A DNA stretch of 64,000 nucleotides from assembly GCA_037974665.1 (NCBI GenBank), contig CM075771.1:35076425-35140424 (forward strand), read 5' to 3'. Every line of letters begins with the position of its first letter. The first letter of the stretch is position 1. Positions 35,871-47,320 of the stretch are shown one piece after another. The DNA is from Ehretia macrophylla (lineage: Eukaryota; Streptophyta; Magnoliopsida; Boraginales; Ehretiaceae). The position numbers were made by a program, and so were the translations under genes. The notes beneath the pieces are model-generated. The model had not been told where the DNA came from, made no database searches, and worked only from the letters and a program-made list of their open reading frames with translations.

Positions 35871-38800
35871 GTATAGCACTTAGCTCCCGCCATTAGTTTG
35901 GTATCTAGCTTTGGCTACCATTTTATCACGCTTTGAGCGAAGAACCCAAGCTTGTAAACGAGAATAGTGTTTAAAGTTTAAGTAATAATTATTTGAGTAT
36001 TTAGAGATATCGTTCCTTCTTAATTCGTAACATATAATGCGTTAAAAATATCTTGTAATAAACTTACAACATTACAGATCATCTATTTATGATTTAGACT
36101 CTAGTATGCCTTCGAAGAACTTCCCAATAGTATTATCGTTAATCAATTGAAAAAATCACATGTGGGCAAGAAGTTTGCGTAATAAAGTTTTCTAAATATT
36201 CGACCAAAATTTTTTTTTTTCTAAATATTCGAAATTATATTATGACACTGTAAATAGTGACACAAGTCGGATGGCCTGAGGCTCTTCATAATCTTTTTTT
36301 TTTTTTAGGTCAAAAGGCTCTTTATAATCATTTGCATTGCTTGTTGCAACATGTTACGGAAAGCTAAAAGCACTTTGCTGAATGACCCTTGAACTTGACC
36401 CCTTTTTTTTTTTTCCTTATATATATATGTAATATAAAGAGATCGAAGTCGAGTATTTAATTAATGACTGTTTCAGAAAATATTTCATCTCATTTATTTA
36501 TGTTAAATAACAGTTTGATTAACAGATAAATAAGTCTCACGTAATTAGCCAACTAATTATCATACTAATTTGCTTCACGGTAGGCATAAACAAGTTAGAA
36601 AGTCTAGATGATTTTGCAAAACTTTTCTACAATCTTTAACTTGACCTGTTCCGAACACGTGTTTTGGGCGATGAGCTCATATCTACAATAATATTTGCAG
36701 TTTGTGCTTTTACTGTGTTGTGTTCTTTTTCCCTTTTCAGCAGATCGAAATGTAAAAGGCTAGAATTGCGTACACGAGTTTTTCTTTATTTGACACTTGA
36801 CATTTTTCCACTAAAAAAAAAAAAAAAATCACATCAAGAGTATATATCAAACATGAACATGTTCCATGACAGGTAATTGAAATTCTACTTCTTCTTCTTT
36901 TTGTTTTCTTTTTTTTTTTTTTCATTCTCAACTTTTTTCATCTTTTTTTTTCCTTGAATTACAACGAATGTCAAAAATATGAACTTATATGCATATATTG
37001 ATTCTAAGTTTTTCTAAAAATATGTATATTTTTAGTACAAAAAAATAATTAATTTTTATGAAAAATATTAATGCTATAACTCCCGCTAACATATACCAAT
37101 AAGACAAGAAGAAATGAAACTCGTAGTGTCTTAGATGCACGGGCGGATATAATTAAGAGTCAGCGGAAGCTGCAGCCGCTTAATGGGCTCAAAAGAATGT
37201 TAAATTTTTTTATATATTTTAAAAAAAAAATTAAATATCCATATATTTTTAATTAAAAAATTAATTAACTTCCATTAAAAAAAATTATTGGATCCAACCC
37301 TGTTTAGATGGGACTTCCATCTCTTGATGGTGATTAGAACAAATTTTGTGGCTGCATGTATGCGTTTGACACATTTTTTTATTGTTTTTCAAACTTACGT
37401 TCAAGAGAGAGAGAATCAAATAAAAGACGTTTCATTTCAAAAGAAATTTGTGGCGCACATTCTACGGATGCAAAGACCTTAAATGATTCTTCTTTTTGTT
37501 GTTTTTAGAGCTAAAAAAAAAAAATTCGATAAGAAGTCAACTTCTTTACCATATTTATTCAAGGAAACTATTTTCCTAGTATTAGTGTGGGGGTGAGCCC
37601 CACTCATGTAAGAGGCGAATTAATATGACAGATAAATTGAAGTGCTTCTCTTTATTCAAAGAGTAACAATCAAGTTTTTACGAGTTCTAATACGCAACGT
37701 CAAGTAGTGAATTGATTGTAAAAGAAATGAATTGCTAGTCATAAAATATGTATTATTCTTGTCAACTTAAAACTTTAAATTAAAACTGAATTAATGAATA
37801 GTTATACTTCACAAAATACTTTAATAACAAGGGAGATACCTTTTCTTTATTGTTTTGTAGTACTATTGGAATATACACTCCTTTTATGTAAAAGAATTAT
37901 AAACTCCAAGTTTCCCATATAAGATTTTGGATTACACTTTTTTTTTTGGTAAAAAGAGACAATTCATTAAAATGAAAGCTAAGTACAAAAGAGAGTTAAC
38001 CCACTCATGTGGAAGATAAGAGATTTTAGACTACTCTAACTGATACCAATTAATTTTAAAATAGAACCCATGATGCGCCTTCATGTCAATTCTTGATTCC
38101 AGTTTTTCTCATTGGCTCATGCACTCCCATGCCAACTCTTGATTCTCAGTTTCCTCTGAATTACATGTTAGGAGAGTGTTGAAATATACATTTATAAATC
38201 CCAAGCTCACAGTATAAAATTTTGAATTACTCCACCTGATACCAATTAATTTTAAGATGAGTCTTATGATATTATACGTTTAAAACATAATAAATGAGTT
38301 CTACATATGTATAGAGTTCATCCCATTTCTTAACCTCTACATTATCGGATGCTAGTATTTCTCGTAGATAAATATATTTCAACAGAATTATCAAGATGAA
38401 GCATCTTATCCATCCAACCAAAAAGTAAAAGCTTTACAATCATAATCAATGGAAGTTGGAGACACTTGAAGAATAAGAAAAGTGCTCAACAACAAACAAG
38501 GAAATCAAGAAATTGATGCTAGCTAGGCCATCGTTGCTTATTAGTGTCCCGCAAGCCATCAAAGTGGTCCACTGTTAATAGTGTAGTAATCAATATGTTT
38601 AGTAGGCGAGAAAATGGCTTGTTTTGATTTTTTAGTTCCAAACTTTTTAAATCGGATAATATAATATAAATGTTTTATATAAAAAATACAGTTAAATTTG
38701 TTTCATTAAGGTCACATAATTCGCACGTGTATTAAAAAAAATATAAGATTAAATTAATCATTTAATTTACAACTCATTCTTACAAAATATCACCCAATTC

Positions 38801-39923
38801 CCAATTCAATCTTGTATGCTTTTTTGTTTTACGCGTAGTGTGCAAATCACTGATCTTAACGGAGCAAATTTAACAAAAATGAGCTAATAGACTAACGGTG
38901 TCTCTCGTTTAAGACTAAAGTGTTCGATTTGAAATATTTAAAACCAAAATATCAAAATAAACAAACATTTAGAATTATTTGAATCATTTTCTCTTAGTAG
39001 GCAGTGCAGGTGAACCAACCTCAAGAGCTTATTATCTATAATCCCCAATAGGATTTTGGATAGCTAATTTTTTTGCTTAAAAAAGAATATCATGTTTTGT
39101 CATCTTTGCTTCAGGACGACGCAGGGTTGCTATTCAAGGCTGACCCCAAAATATGAACGTAGTACAAGAATCATTGAAATACAAAACACCAATTATTAAT
39201 ATAAGGATAAACAACACCATATTCTCGTTAATTTATCAAAAGTGCATATTACTTTCTGTAGTGTCATCAATACAATTCTATTTCCTTAACGAATAGAGTA
39301 TTTTGCAACCATTTGGGGATAAAAACTTTAATAATATTACCACAAGAAGGTAATATATATTTTCGAAACACCAGATAGAGTATGGTACTATCTACCCTAA
39401 ATATTGTGATCTTTGCCTTGATCGAATAGCATATTGATAGTACTAATTAGCCTTTCTAATTCCAAAACAATAATAGTATGTAAAATTGGAAGTACAAGTT
39501 TGTGGACAAATGTATAAATTTATTCACTAATATTATTTAGTGGAATATGATCCAAACAGAAAGCAATATTGCACTCAAATTTCTAGATTGTTGAGGAATC
39601 AAAGTTCTTTATTGTTGAGGAATACAATATTGTTTTTGATTGGTAAAAGGGTTGACTCATCAAATGTTATATATAGTGCATTGGTGTTAAGACTTGATGG
39701 ACTTGTCGAAATAATAATTTAAATTTAATATATTTAATCATAAAAAGTTATTATTTAATTATTTTATTCAATTTTTAATTATTAATCGACTTTGGTAGAA
39801 AGTTGTATATGAAATAATGTTGATGGTTTTTTTTTTAAGCCACCACCTGCAAATGTGATGGCTTTCCAAGTTGTCATAAATGTGATGGCTTTCCAGGTGG
39901 TGTAGTTAACAGCAAATTACTAA
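35871..39923. other. Gene desert, AT-rich
   Basis: No gene was recognised. A phrase 'tgataccaattaattttaa' appears twice (about 38042 and 38249) in similar surroundings, suggesting a diverged duplication of about 200 bp. A short inverted/direct repeat is at 39839-39903. Otherwise nothing was identified. Confidence 0.5.
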
Positions 39924-40312
39924 GGTTCTATTTGGTCTAGTTTTTAGATGTTAAAAAACGTTGTGAATTTAGAAAAAGAACTAATTTAGTTGGCATATTT
40001 TTAAAAATACATTTAGGTAAAAGTTAAAGTTAAAAAAAAAAAAAACTAAAAAAAAAAAAGTTTTAAATTTAGAGCTTTTCAAAAAAGATTTTCGTGAAGA
40101 TGTTTTTACATAATGCTAAAAACTATTTTTCTTTTTCTTTCTCAAATATATCCTTCTATATTTTTTAAAGTCCAATATTACCCTTAAAATTTTTTAAAAC
40201 TCGATATTATCTAATATAGACCAAACAATTAATGGTTTTTATTCAACAATATTTTTAACAAAAATTCATACAATTTAAAAATTAAAATTTTATAAGTAGG
40301 CTAAAGAGAATC
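39924..40312. mobile_element. TIR MITE (family A, copy 2)
   Basis: Begins GGTTCTATTTGGTC after TAA and ends with the diverged inverse CTAAAGAGAATC. The interior matches the copy in SAC intron 10: 'ctatattttttaaagtccaatattaccc' and 'caatttaaaaattaaaatttta' versus the corresponding 15.3-kb phrases. More diverged than copy 1. Confidence 0.6.
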
Positions 40313-40796
40313 TATGGATCCAAAACAGGGGATCTATCTGCAAAAGGTGTCGGTCAAAAAGTATGAAGCATAATGTAAAAGAGTCACATTTTTCCATCCT
40401 AATGAACGAATGAACTCATGTTGCAAGGACGAACAACCTGTAATTGGGCCACTCACTTTACCAAAACATCTCTTTCTGCATTAATTCATTTTCTTAAATT
40501 TCACGGTTCTATTTATGGATGGAGCTAATATAGTATTATTGGGGTTGAAACTCCGACTAATTTCAATTTTTTTTAATATGTGTATTTCTTTCAAAATCTT
40601 GATAATATATGTGTATTTTTTAATATGAAAAATCAAATTATAACTCTAACTGGAAAAAAAAATATTAGTGTTATGACACTCAATGGAACAAATTTTTAGA
40701 TTCACCCTTGATTTCATTCTTTGTTCTCCACAGAACAATAGAGATATTTTCCATGAGAGATATATTATTGTAGATGGATGGATCTTGATCCTCTTA

Positions 40797-41629
40797 CGGC
40801 ATTTTTAATAGAGGTTTTAAAATACAATAATTATAATTTTTTAACAAATAGAGACTTTAGAAGAAAAAAAAACAACACTAATGGTATATATAGGGCCCCA
40901 AATCCAGATTTTTGATGCAAAGTTGTTATGTTTCAATAAATTTAGAGCGCGAGCTCCATTTTGTTCAACAAATTTGTTGAACAAAATGGAGCCCCAAGAA
41001 AAAGACAAAAAAATTTAGAGCCAACATGAGTCACTTCCAAATCAGATTTGACCACATGGGTCTCTTCAACAAATCAGATTTGACATCTGACTGATAACTT
41101 TAACCAAAAAATAAAAAAAAATTGGCAACTTATGCTCAAAAAAATGGAAAGGACGGCGGGTCCCATTATAGATATTTAAATTTAGAGCCCCCACTGGTGA
41201 TGAATTTTTTTTAGAATCCTTAAAAAACACATAGGGCTCTAAGGCTATCCTTACCAGAATCTCTAAATTTAGAGACTCTGAGTCGTACAATTATTACCTA
41301 ATATAGTTCATTTGGTAAAATAAAAATTACCAAAAAGTGGGTCCGAGTCTCTAAAAAGTACAAGGTCTCTATTTTTGTCTTTAAATTTAGAGACCTTGAT
41401 AGAGACTTTGTACTTTATAGAGATCTGGGTTTACTTTTTGGTGATTTTAATATCTACTTTATGGATTTTTGTTTTACCAAATAAATTATATTACGTAATA
41501 ATTGTACGATTCAAAGTCTCTATATTTAGAGACTCTGGTAAGGATAGCTTAAATGGGACTCTAAAAAGCAAAGATACTCTAAATTTATTTTTAAAACCCC
41601 TCAATTTAAAGCTTCCATTGAAAATGACC
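40797..41629. mobile_element. Foldback element (family B, copy 2) with nested insertion
   Basis: Flanked by TTA (40794-40796, 41630-41632), with degenerate inverted ends cGGCATTTTTAATAGAGG and CTTCCATTGAAAATGACC. A perfect 40-bp palindrome at 40953-40992, core TTCAACAAATTTGTTGAA, matches the centre of the copy at 44.7 kb. The right arm is lengthened by the nested element at 41243-41549. Confidence 0.6.
41243..41549. mobile_element. Nested foldback MITE, TAA duplication
   Basis: A 307-bp, almost full-length palindrome. GGCTATCCTTACCAGA at the left is mirrored by TCTGGTAAGGATAGCT at the right, with TAA on both sides (41240-41242, 41550-41552). The arms stay complementary for well over 90 bp. 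It sits inside the larger element at 40797-41629, so it inserted later. Confidence 0.75.
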
Positions 41630-42107
41630 TTAGCTTATTAGTAGTAAGTCTTGATCCATCATGCACAAAAGTTGAAAATATAAAGAGCCTTTTGAATTAG
41701 CTCCTTTTTTTTTTTTTGTTGTTGCTCCATACTTAACCAACAAAGTCGGCTGCAAAATTAAATACCTTTGGAAGAAATAAAGATACAATTAGACTGCCTC
41801 ACATTAGCCTCACTGGGCAATATTTTAGAAGATGTTCATGCTTTGACCTCCTTTATATTAATATCTCGTTAGTTAATAAATCAGCCAATCGAGCGTCTGA
41901 GTATATAGCAGAACTTGTTAGAACTAATTATTTTACCTGCTGATTGGAGATTTTATATTTCTTTGATAGCTTTGCTTGGTGCTGATATGGAAGTCCCAAG
42001 TATTGGCTAATTATTTCTTTATCAATATAACCTTTATTTCGACAAAATAGAAGAAGAAGAAAGAAATGAAGATAAAAGAACCATTTAGCTAAGGCTGAAA
42101 AATAATA

Positions 42108-42375
42108 GGGTAAATATCACTCTACCACCTGTGTTATGCATATATATCAGTCCACCCCTTATATTTGTAAAACTATCAAACACCTCCTATACTTTTTGAA
42201 ACCCGACACACTGCCCCTTATATTTGTGTGCATGACACAGCTCACGGAGTTACAAACGGAAGGGCGCGATGTGTCGAGTTTCAAAAAGTATAAAAGGGTG
42301 TTTGATAGTCTTACAAATATAAGGGGATTGACTAATATATATGCATAACACAAGGAGGAAGAATGATATTTATCC
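42108..42375. mobile_element. Palindromic Mutator-like MITE, exact 9-bp TSD
   Basis: A 268-bp palindrome flanked by exact AAAATAATA (42099-42107, 42376-42384). The ends are GGGTAAATATCACTCTACC and the near inverse. Open frames exist on both strands (42136-42348, 42159-42434) because the arms mirror each other; neither is a gene. The terminal 'aatatcac/t...acc..cctgtg' is shared with the element at 46339. Confidence 0.8.
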
Positions 42376-43823
42376 AAAATAATACTAAATTTCATAAGTG
42401 AAGTTTTGATTTGCCTCATTTTTAGTTTGTTCAAACTTCTTCATATATTGCATTGAAAACCTCGTTTAGTTGCTGAGTCATATCTAAGAAATATTTTGAA
42501 TTTTAAACTCTTCAGCCAAACATATTGCTAACAAAATAATAACATAGTTAGATGTTGTGTTTCTATGATTTGATAAATTATATTCAATTATCCAACTGAA
42601 TGATATGTAACCCTCAATATTACCCAATTGTCAAGGTAAGTGCTTGGGAGCTATTTAACATCATGATCATTGAACAGTTGTTGTCTCAGCTACTATTGGT
42701 AAAACTATCCATCACAACCACTATTGAAGATTTTTTCCATTGAAAATGAAAACCAAGCTTCTTTATATTTAGAAGGGTAGATGCGTGGCTTCGAAAAGTC
42801 AAACCATATATAACTAAATATGCTTATTAATTAGTGTGAAAAGCAAATTTGCATTTTTTGGATATTTATGAGCTTCAAAGAGAGGAAAAAAGGTGAAAAT
42901 GAAATAATTCATCTGCTTGTTCTTTCAATAACACGTTTGTGAACTAAGCCTACCATTCCGTAGTGTCGAATAGTTTAACACTTAGTGGGGTGTGAACTCA
43001 TCCTTCTCCTTTTTGTTTCTTTTTCTTTTTTTTTCTCGTTTCTTTAAAACAATGTGAGCTAAAGAAAAATTGTTGAAATTAAAATTTTGTAACGCCTTAA
43101 ATCCTTTATAAAGGTTCTATACATGCAAGAATCCAGTTTTTTCTTATTTCCTAATGTCTTCTCGGATGAAAGTAAGAGTTACAGTTAGGAGAATACAATG
43201 ATCTGGTATTAAAAAACCGTGATTAAAATATCTTGACCTATTACACCTAATATTAATTAATTAATTTAAAAGTTGAAATCCCATCTATATTTGACAACTT
43301 GGAAAAGATTAGTCTCCTTCCCTTAACAAAGAGGGTTGTGCATTGGAATTTGTAGTGTTGATAAGTGGGGTTGGCTGCATTTTCTCTTGCTAATCCAAAG
43401 AAACACATTTTCTTTTGGCATTGAAGTTCAAATAAATAAAGTACGAACTACTATTTTAGTATATGAACACTAAATAGTTATCATCATCAACTTTAATTTG
43501 ATTCCCTTGGAAATCATAAAATCGTGTCTTTTCTTCTAGGGTTTTGAAATCAAAATCACACTTTATTCTTTCTCTTCACATGATTTTCATTTCTTTCATA
43601 ATCTTTTCCATGAATCATTAATTCAAGTCCCATATTGGAAAGTCAGCATATAATAAAGGAAACATTATCTAAAATATTTTGGCCGAGCCTTTTGTAACAC
43701 AACCAATCAAACTATTACACTTTAGTTGGATGGGTCCGATTGTAACATTTGGAAGAATTTTCCTATAACAGAAAGTTAAGTCCTATCAGCCTATTACACA
43801 ACAAATCTAACTCTATTTGATTA

Positions 43824-44609
43824 CTCTATCAACCTTGTTTGCCTACTTTGTTGGTCGATCTGGAAAACACGAAATCGATTCATCTTTGAGAGTGTATTTC
43901 CAGACATAAAACGTATACTTATGGATGTACATTTCCACATCAGGGACTTGGCAGACCAACGCTCATTGAGGACTGCACCTATACTACCAACTGAAGAACC
44001 TGAAGTTGATAACTGGCATGCATAGGAGCACAGCAATCCCCCTACGGGGATCATAAATTCCTTATTCTGTGCGGCTTCATACATGGGCACTAGACGCCTC
44101 AGTGGTTTAGCAGCCGTGTGCAAAAATCCTAGAGGAGTTTTCTTGGGCGGACGGGCAATCAAGGTCCAATGCGACTCTCGTTACCAGGCAGGGTCTCTAG
44201 CTCTTCACTTGGGTTGCACATTGGTCAACACACACTGGAACTTGACCCCAGTTGCACTGTACACTAGCCATAACCTGGTGTTTCAGACACTAAATGGCTC
44301 TTGTAATTGTGATTGGAGGTTGACGTCTATTTTTCACAATATCTGATCTTTTCTATCATCTACGACTAGTCGTATTATTTCGCTTGTACCACAATAGGCA
44401 AATAATGCGACAGCCTAGGTTGTTACGACAACGAGAATAAAAATTCTCCTTGTGGACTGGTCTTGTAATATATCTTAACCCCTTTTATCTCTCCTCTTAT
44501 TTGAATCTGACCCTGTTGGAATTGGCTACTGTGGAACCTGTATATTTGAAACCTTTGTAAATTTTGTATAATATATAATATGTGGTTTGTTTTGACAAAA
44601 AAAAAAAAT
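43824..44609 (+). mobile_element. 5'-truncated LINE insertion with poly(A) and 13-bp TSD
   Basis: The plus strand encodes the C-terminal part of a LINE ORF2. CWSIWKTRNRFIFE (about 43847-43888) is the typical post-RT segment. After a stop and frameshift, a degenerate RNase-H-like stretch follows, with GLAAVCKNPRGVFLGGRA near 44104-44157. The element ends in a 12-13-base poly(A) at 44596-44608. The flanks carry an exact 13-bp duplication CTCTATTTGATTA (43811-43823 and 44610-44622), the signature of target-primed reverse transcription with 5' truncation. The minus-strand frame at 43821-44162 is a shadow. Confidence 0.85.
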
Positions 44610-44732
44610 CTCTATTTGATTATAAAGCATATGTCTACCTATCTGATCAATTAGACCTATCAACATATTACACAACCAATTGAACTATATATATATTTTT
44701 TTGCTATATTTGATTATAATGCATATGTATAA

Positions 44733-46084
44733 GGCTATCCTTAATAGAGTCTCTATAATGGGTCTCTATCTATTATTTTAGAGACCCATATAGAAACTAA
44801 GATCAATTATAGAGACCTACTTAGAGACCAAGGCAAAAAAATAGTTTTAAAGACCCATTTAGATTAAAAAAAACAACATCCCCAGTGACGGTCTATAAAT
44901 TGAGTTTCTATATTGTGTTAATTTTAATTTTACATAATAAGTTGATTATGTGTTATTTTTTTCATGTGTTACTTTTTTTTAATTAATTGTTATTTAGATT
45001 ATTTCAACTTCTTTAACGAATATTTCAAGTAAAAAATAAATAAATTGCGACGAACATAACATTTAAAAAATTAGGATTACGTTTAATTACATAATTAAAT
45101 GAAAAAACTAATTACAAATCTCTAATTAAAAAAAAACCATACGTAAAAAAAATCTTAATTAAATTTACCCATTAATTAATGTTTTCTCGTGTGTTACGTT
45201 TATATTTATTTATTTTTCTTTATTTTATTCAATTAATTAATAAAATAACCTAAACTAAAAATAAAATTAAAAAAATTATTTTTTCAACAAGCAGCAATAT
45301 CGGTTCAAAAAAAAAACAAGCAGCAATAAAAAAGTTTACCAAACCAAAAAAATTAAATTAAAAAATTTAAAAAAAATACAAAACCATAATTAAAAAAAAA
45401 GTCTAATTAAAAAATCCTAAATACAAAATCTTAATTAAAAAAGCCTAATTAAAAAAATCCTAAATAAATATATTAAAGAATTTAATTAAAAAAAAAACCT
45501 AAATAAAGCCCCGTTCCCCGTCAGCTCCCACCCCTTTTTTTTCCCTTTCGTTTTCCCTTCCCTGCCTCCACCCCCCACCCCCACCCTCCCCTCCCCTCCC
45601 CTCATTTTCCACTGCCTCCCACCACCACCACCACCGGCGAAACCACCACCCCACTGCACCCCACCCCACCCTACCCTCCCCTCCTTCTCCACTGCCCCTA
45701 CTACCAGGGAAACCACCACCCTACAGCACTCCACCCTCCACCTTCCCCACTGTTAATTTTGTTGTTGTTGTTTTTTTAATTTTTTTGTACTTTTTTTTTT
45801 TTTTATAGATCTGACGATGTCAGAAAATCTGACATCGTCAGATCTGATTTTTTTTTTTTAGACTCATTTTTGTCTTTTTGTATAGTCTCCATTTTCTTCA
45901 ACAAATTTGTTGAAAAAAATGGAGACTAGGTGCTATTTTGGAGACTCAAGACTATTGTGATGTCATTATTTTGTCAAAAAGTGTCAAATAGTATTTTAGA
46001 GACTCCCATTGGTGTTGATTTTTTCTCAATGGAGTCTCTAAAAACAGCAATCATTGTTGTTTAGAGACTCCATTGAGGATGCCC
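44733..46084. mobile_element. Large foldback element (family B, copy 3), TAA duplication
   Basis: Ends GGCTATCCTTAATAGAGTC and GACTCCATTGAGGATGCCC, with TAA on both sides (44730-44732, 46085-46087), 1352 bp. A 44-bp palindrome with one mismatched pair (45884-45927) has the same TTCAACAAATTTGTTGAA core as copy 2. A second perfect hairpin, arm AGATCTGACGATGTCAGA, is at 45807-45845. The long left arm carries a C-rich block (45510-45750) whose minus-strand Gly-rich frame is not a gene. Confidence 0.7.
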
Positions 46085-46119
46085 TAACTATTCAATCAGG
46101 CTGAGCATTACATATTGAG

Positions 46120-47320
46120 TAAACGATTTAATACCCTGTGTTTTGTTAAAAATGCACAATACCTCTTATATGTTTTAAAACGTAGTTAATTATCTATTTG
46201 TGTTTTATAAAAGTATATGAATACTTCCATGTGTTTTAAAACGTAGTTGATTATCCTCATGTATTTTATAAAAGTAACTGATTTCACTCATGTGTTTTTA
46301 AAAATGTAGCTGAATATCCTCTGTTAAAATAAATAATTGGAAAAATATCATGTTACCTCCCTGTGATATGCGAAAATATCATTCTACCCCCCTGTGTTCA
46401 TAAAACTTCAAAAAATACCCATATATTATTAAAAAGTTATCACACTACCCTCTTCATATATTTTTTACACTATTAAATGTCATTTTTACCATTTTATAAT
46501 ACATATTTTTTTTCTTTCTTTCTTTCACTTTTAACTATTTACCACTAAATAAATTTTTTTTTTAAAAAAACATCATCTTCCCCAACCACCCCATCTATTC
46601 CCACCCCCCAACACCACCACCCTCACCCCCACCCCCATCAGCCACCATCTCCTCCTCCACCCCCACCCCCACGCCCACCCCTACACCCACGTACCATGCT
46701 GCTGCTGCTCGTCGAAGCAGTAGCATGGCTGCTCCGTCGAAGCAACAGTGGGACCTGCTGCTCCGACAGGGGGTAGAAGTGGGGAAGGGGAAAGGGAATG
46801 TGGGGGTTGAGGGCAGGAATGGTGGCTGACGGGGGTAGGGGTGGGGTTGGGGTAGAGAGGGTGGGGATGGGTGAAGATGATGTTTATTTATTTATTTAGG
46901 GGTAAATAATTAACAATGAAGAAAAGAAAAGAAAAAAAAAACATGTATTAGAAAATGGTAAAAATGACATTTAATAGTTTAAAAAAGACATAAAATGAGT
47001 AATGTGATGACTTTTTAATAATACAGGGGTCTTTCTTGAAGTTTTACGAACACAGGGGAGTAGAGTGATACTTTCGCATATCACAGGAGGGTAACATGAT
47101 ATTTTCTCTAAATAATTTTTCTAAGAAAGCGGGGGTGTTAAAAACACATGGGGTTATTCAGTTACTTTTATAAAATATAAGAGAGTAATTAATTACATTT
47201 TAAAATGCAAGATATATTCAACTATTTTTATAAAATATAAAGAGTAATTAATTACATTTTAAAACATAAAAAAATATTATATATTTTTAACAAAATATAA
47301 ATGTATGAAGTCGTTTGCTC
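46120..47320. mobile_element. Outer TIR element hosting a nested MULE
   Basis: Inverted arms surround the nested element: left 'gagtaaacgatttaatacc' onward to about 46335 and right from about 47112 to 'tgaagtcgtttgctc'. Both are built of 'tgttttaaaacgtagttaatta'-type repeats in opposite orientation. The 9-mers just outside the arms, ttacatatt and ttacgtacc, differ only by three transitions, compatible with a decayed 9-bp duplication. Boundaries are approximate. Confidence 0.5.
46339..47108. mobile_element. Nested Mutator-like element, exact 9-bp TSD, long TIRs
   Basis: A 770-bp element flanked by exact TAAATAATT (46330-46338, 47109-47117). The inverted repeats exceed 150 bp and begin GGAAAAATATCATGTTACC. 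The interior is non-coding: a CCCCACC-rich half (46575-46690), a short 'gctgctgctgctcg' segment (46699-46760), and a G-rich half (46770-46875). The G-rich half holds a four-tract G-quadruplex motif at 46831-46852. Confidence 0.8.

Noticed and set aside
42136..42434. Overlapping open frames on both strands
   Set aside because: The element is a palindrome, so each frame mirrors the other; no family similarity.
45486..45734. 82-codon Gly-rich minus-strand frame
   Set aside because: Comes from a C-rich simple-sequence block within the foldback element; no start context or domain.
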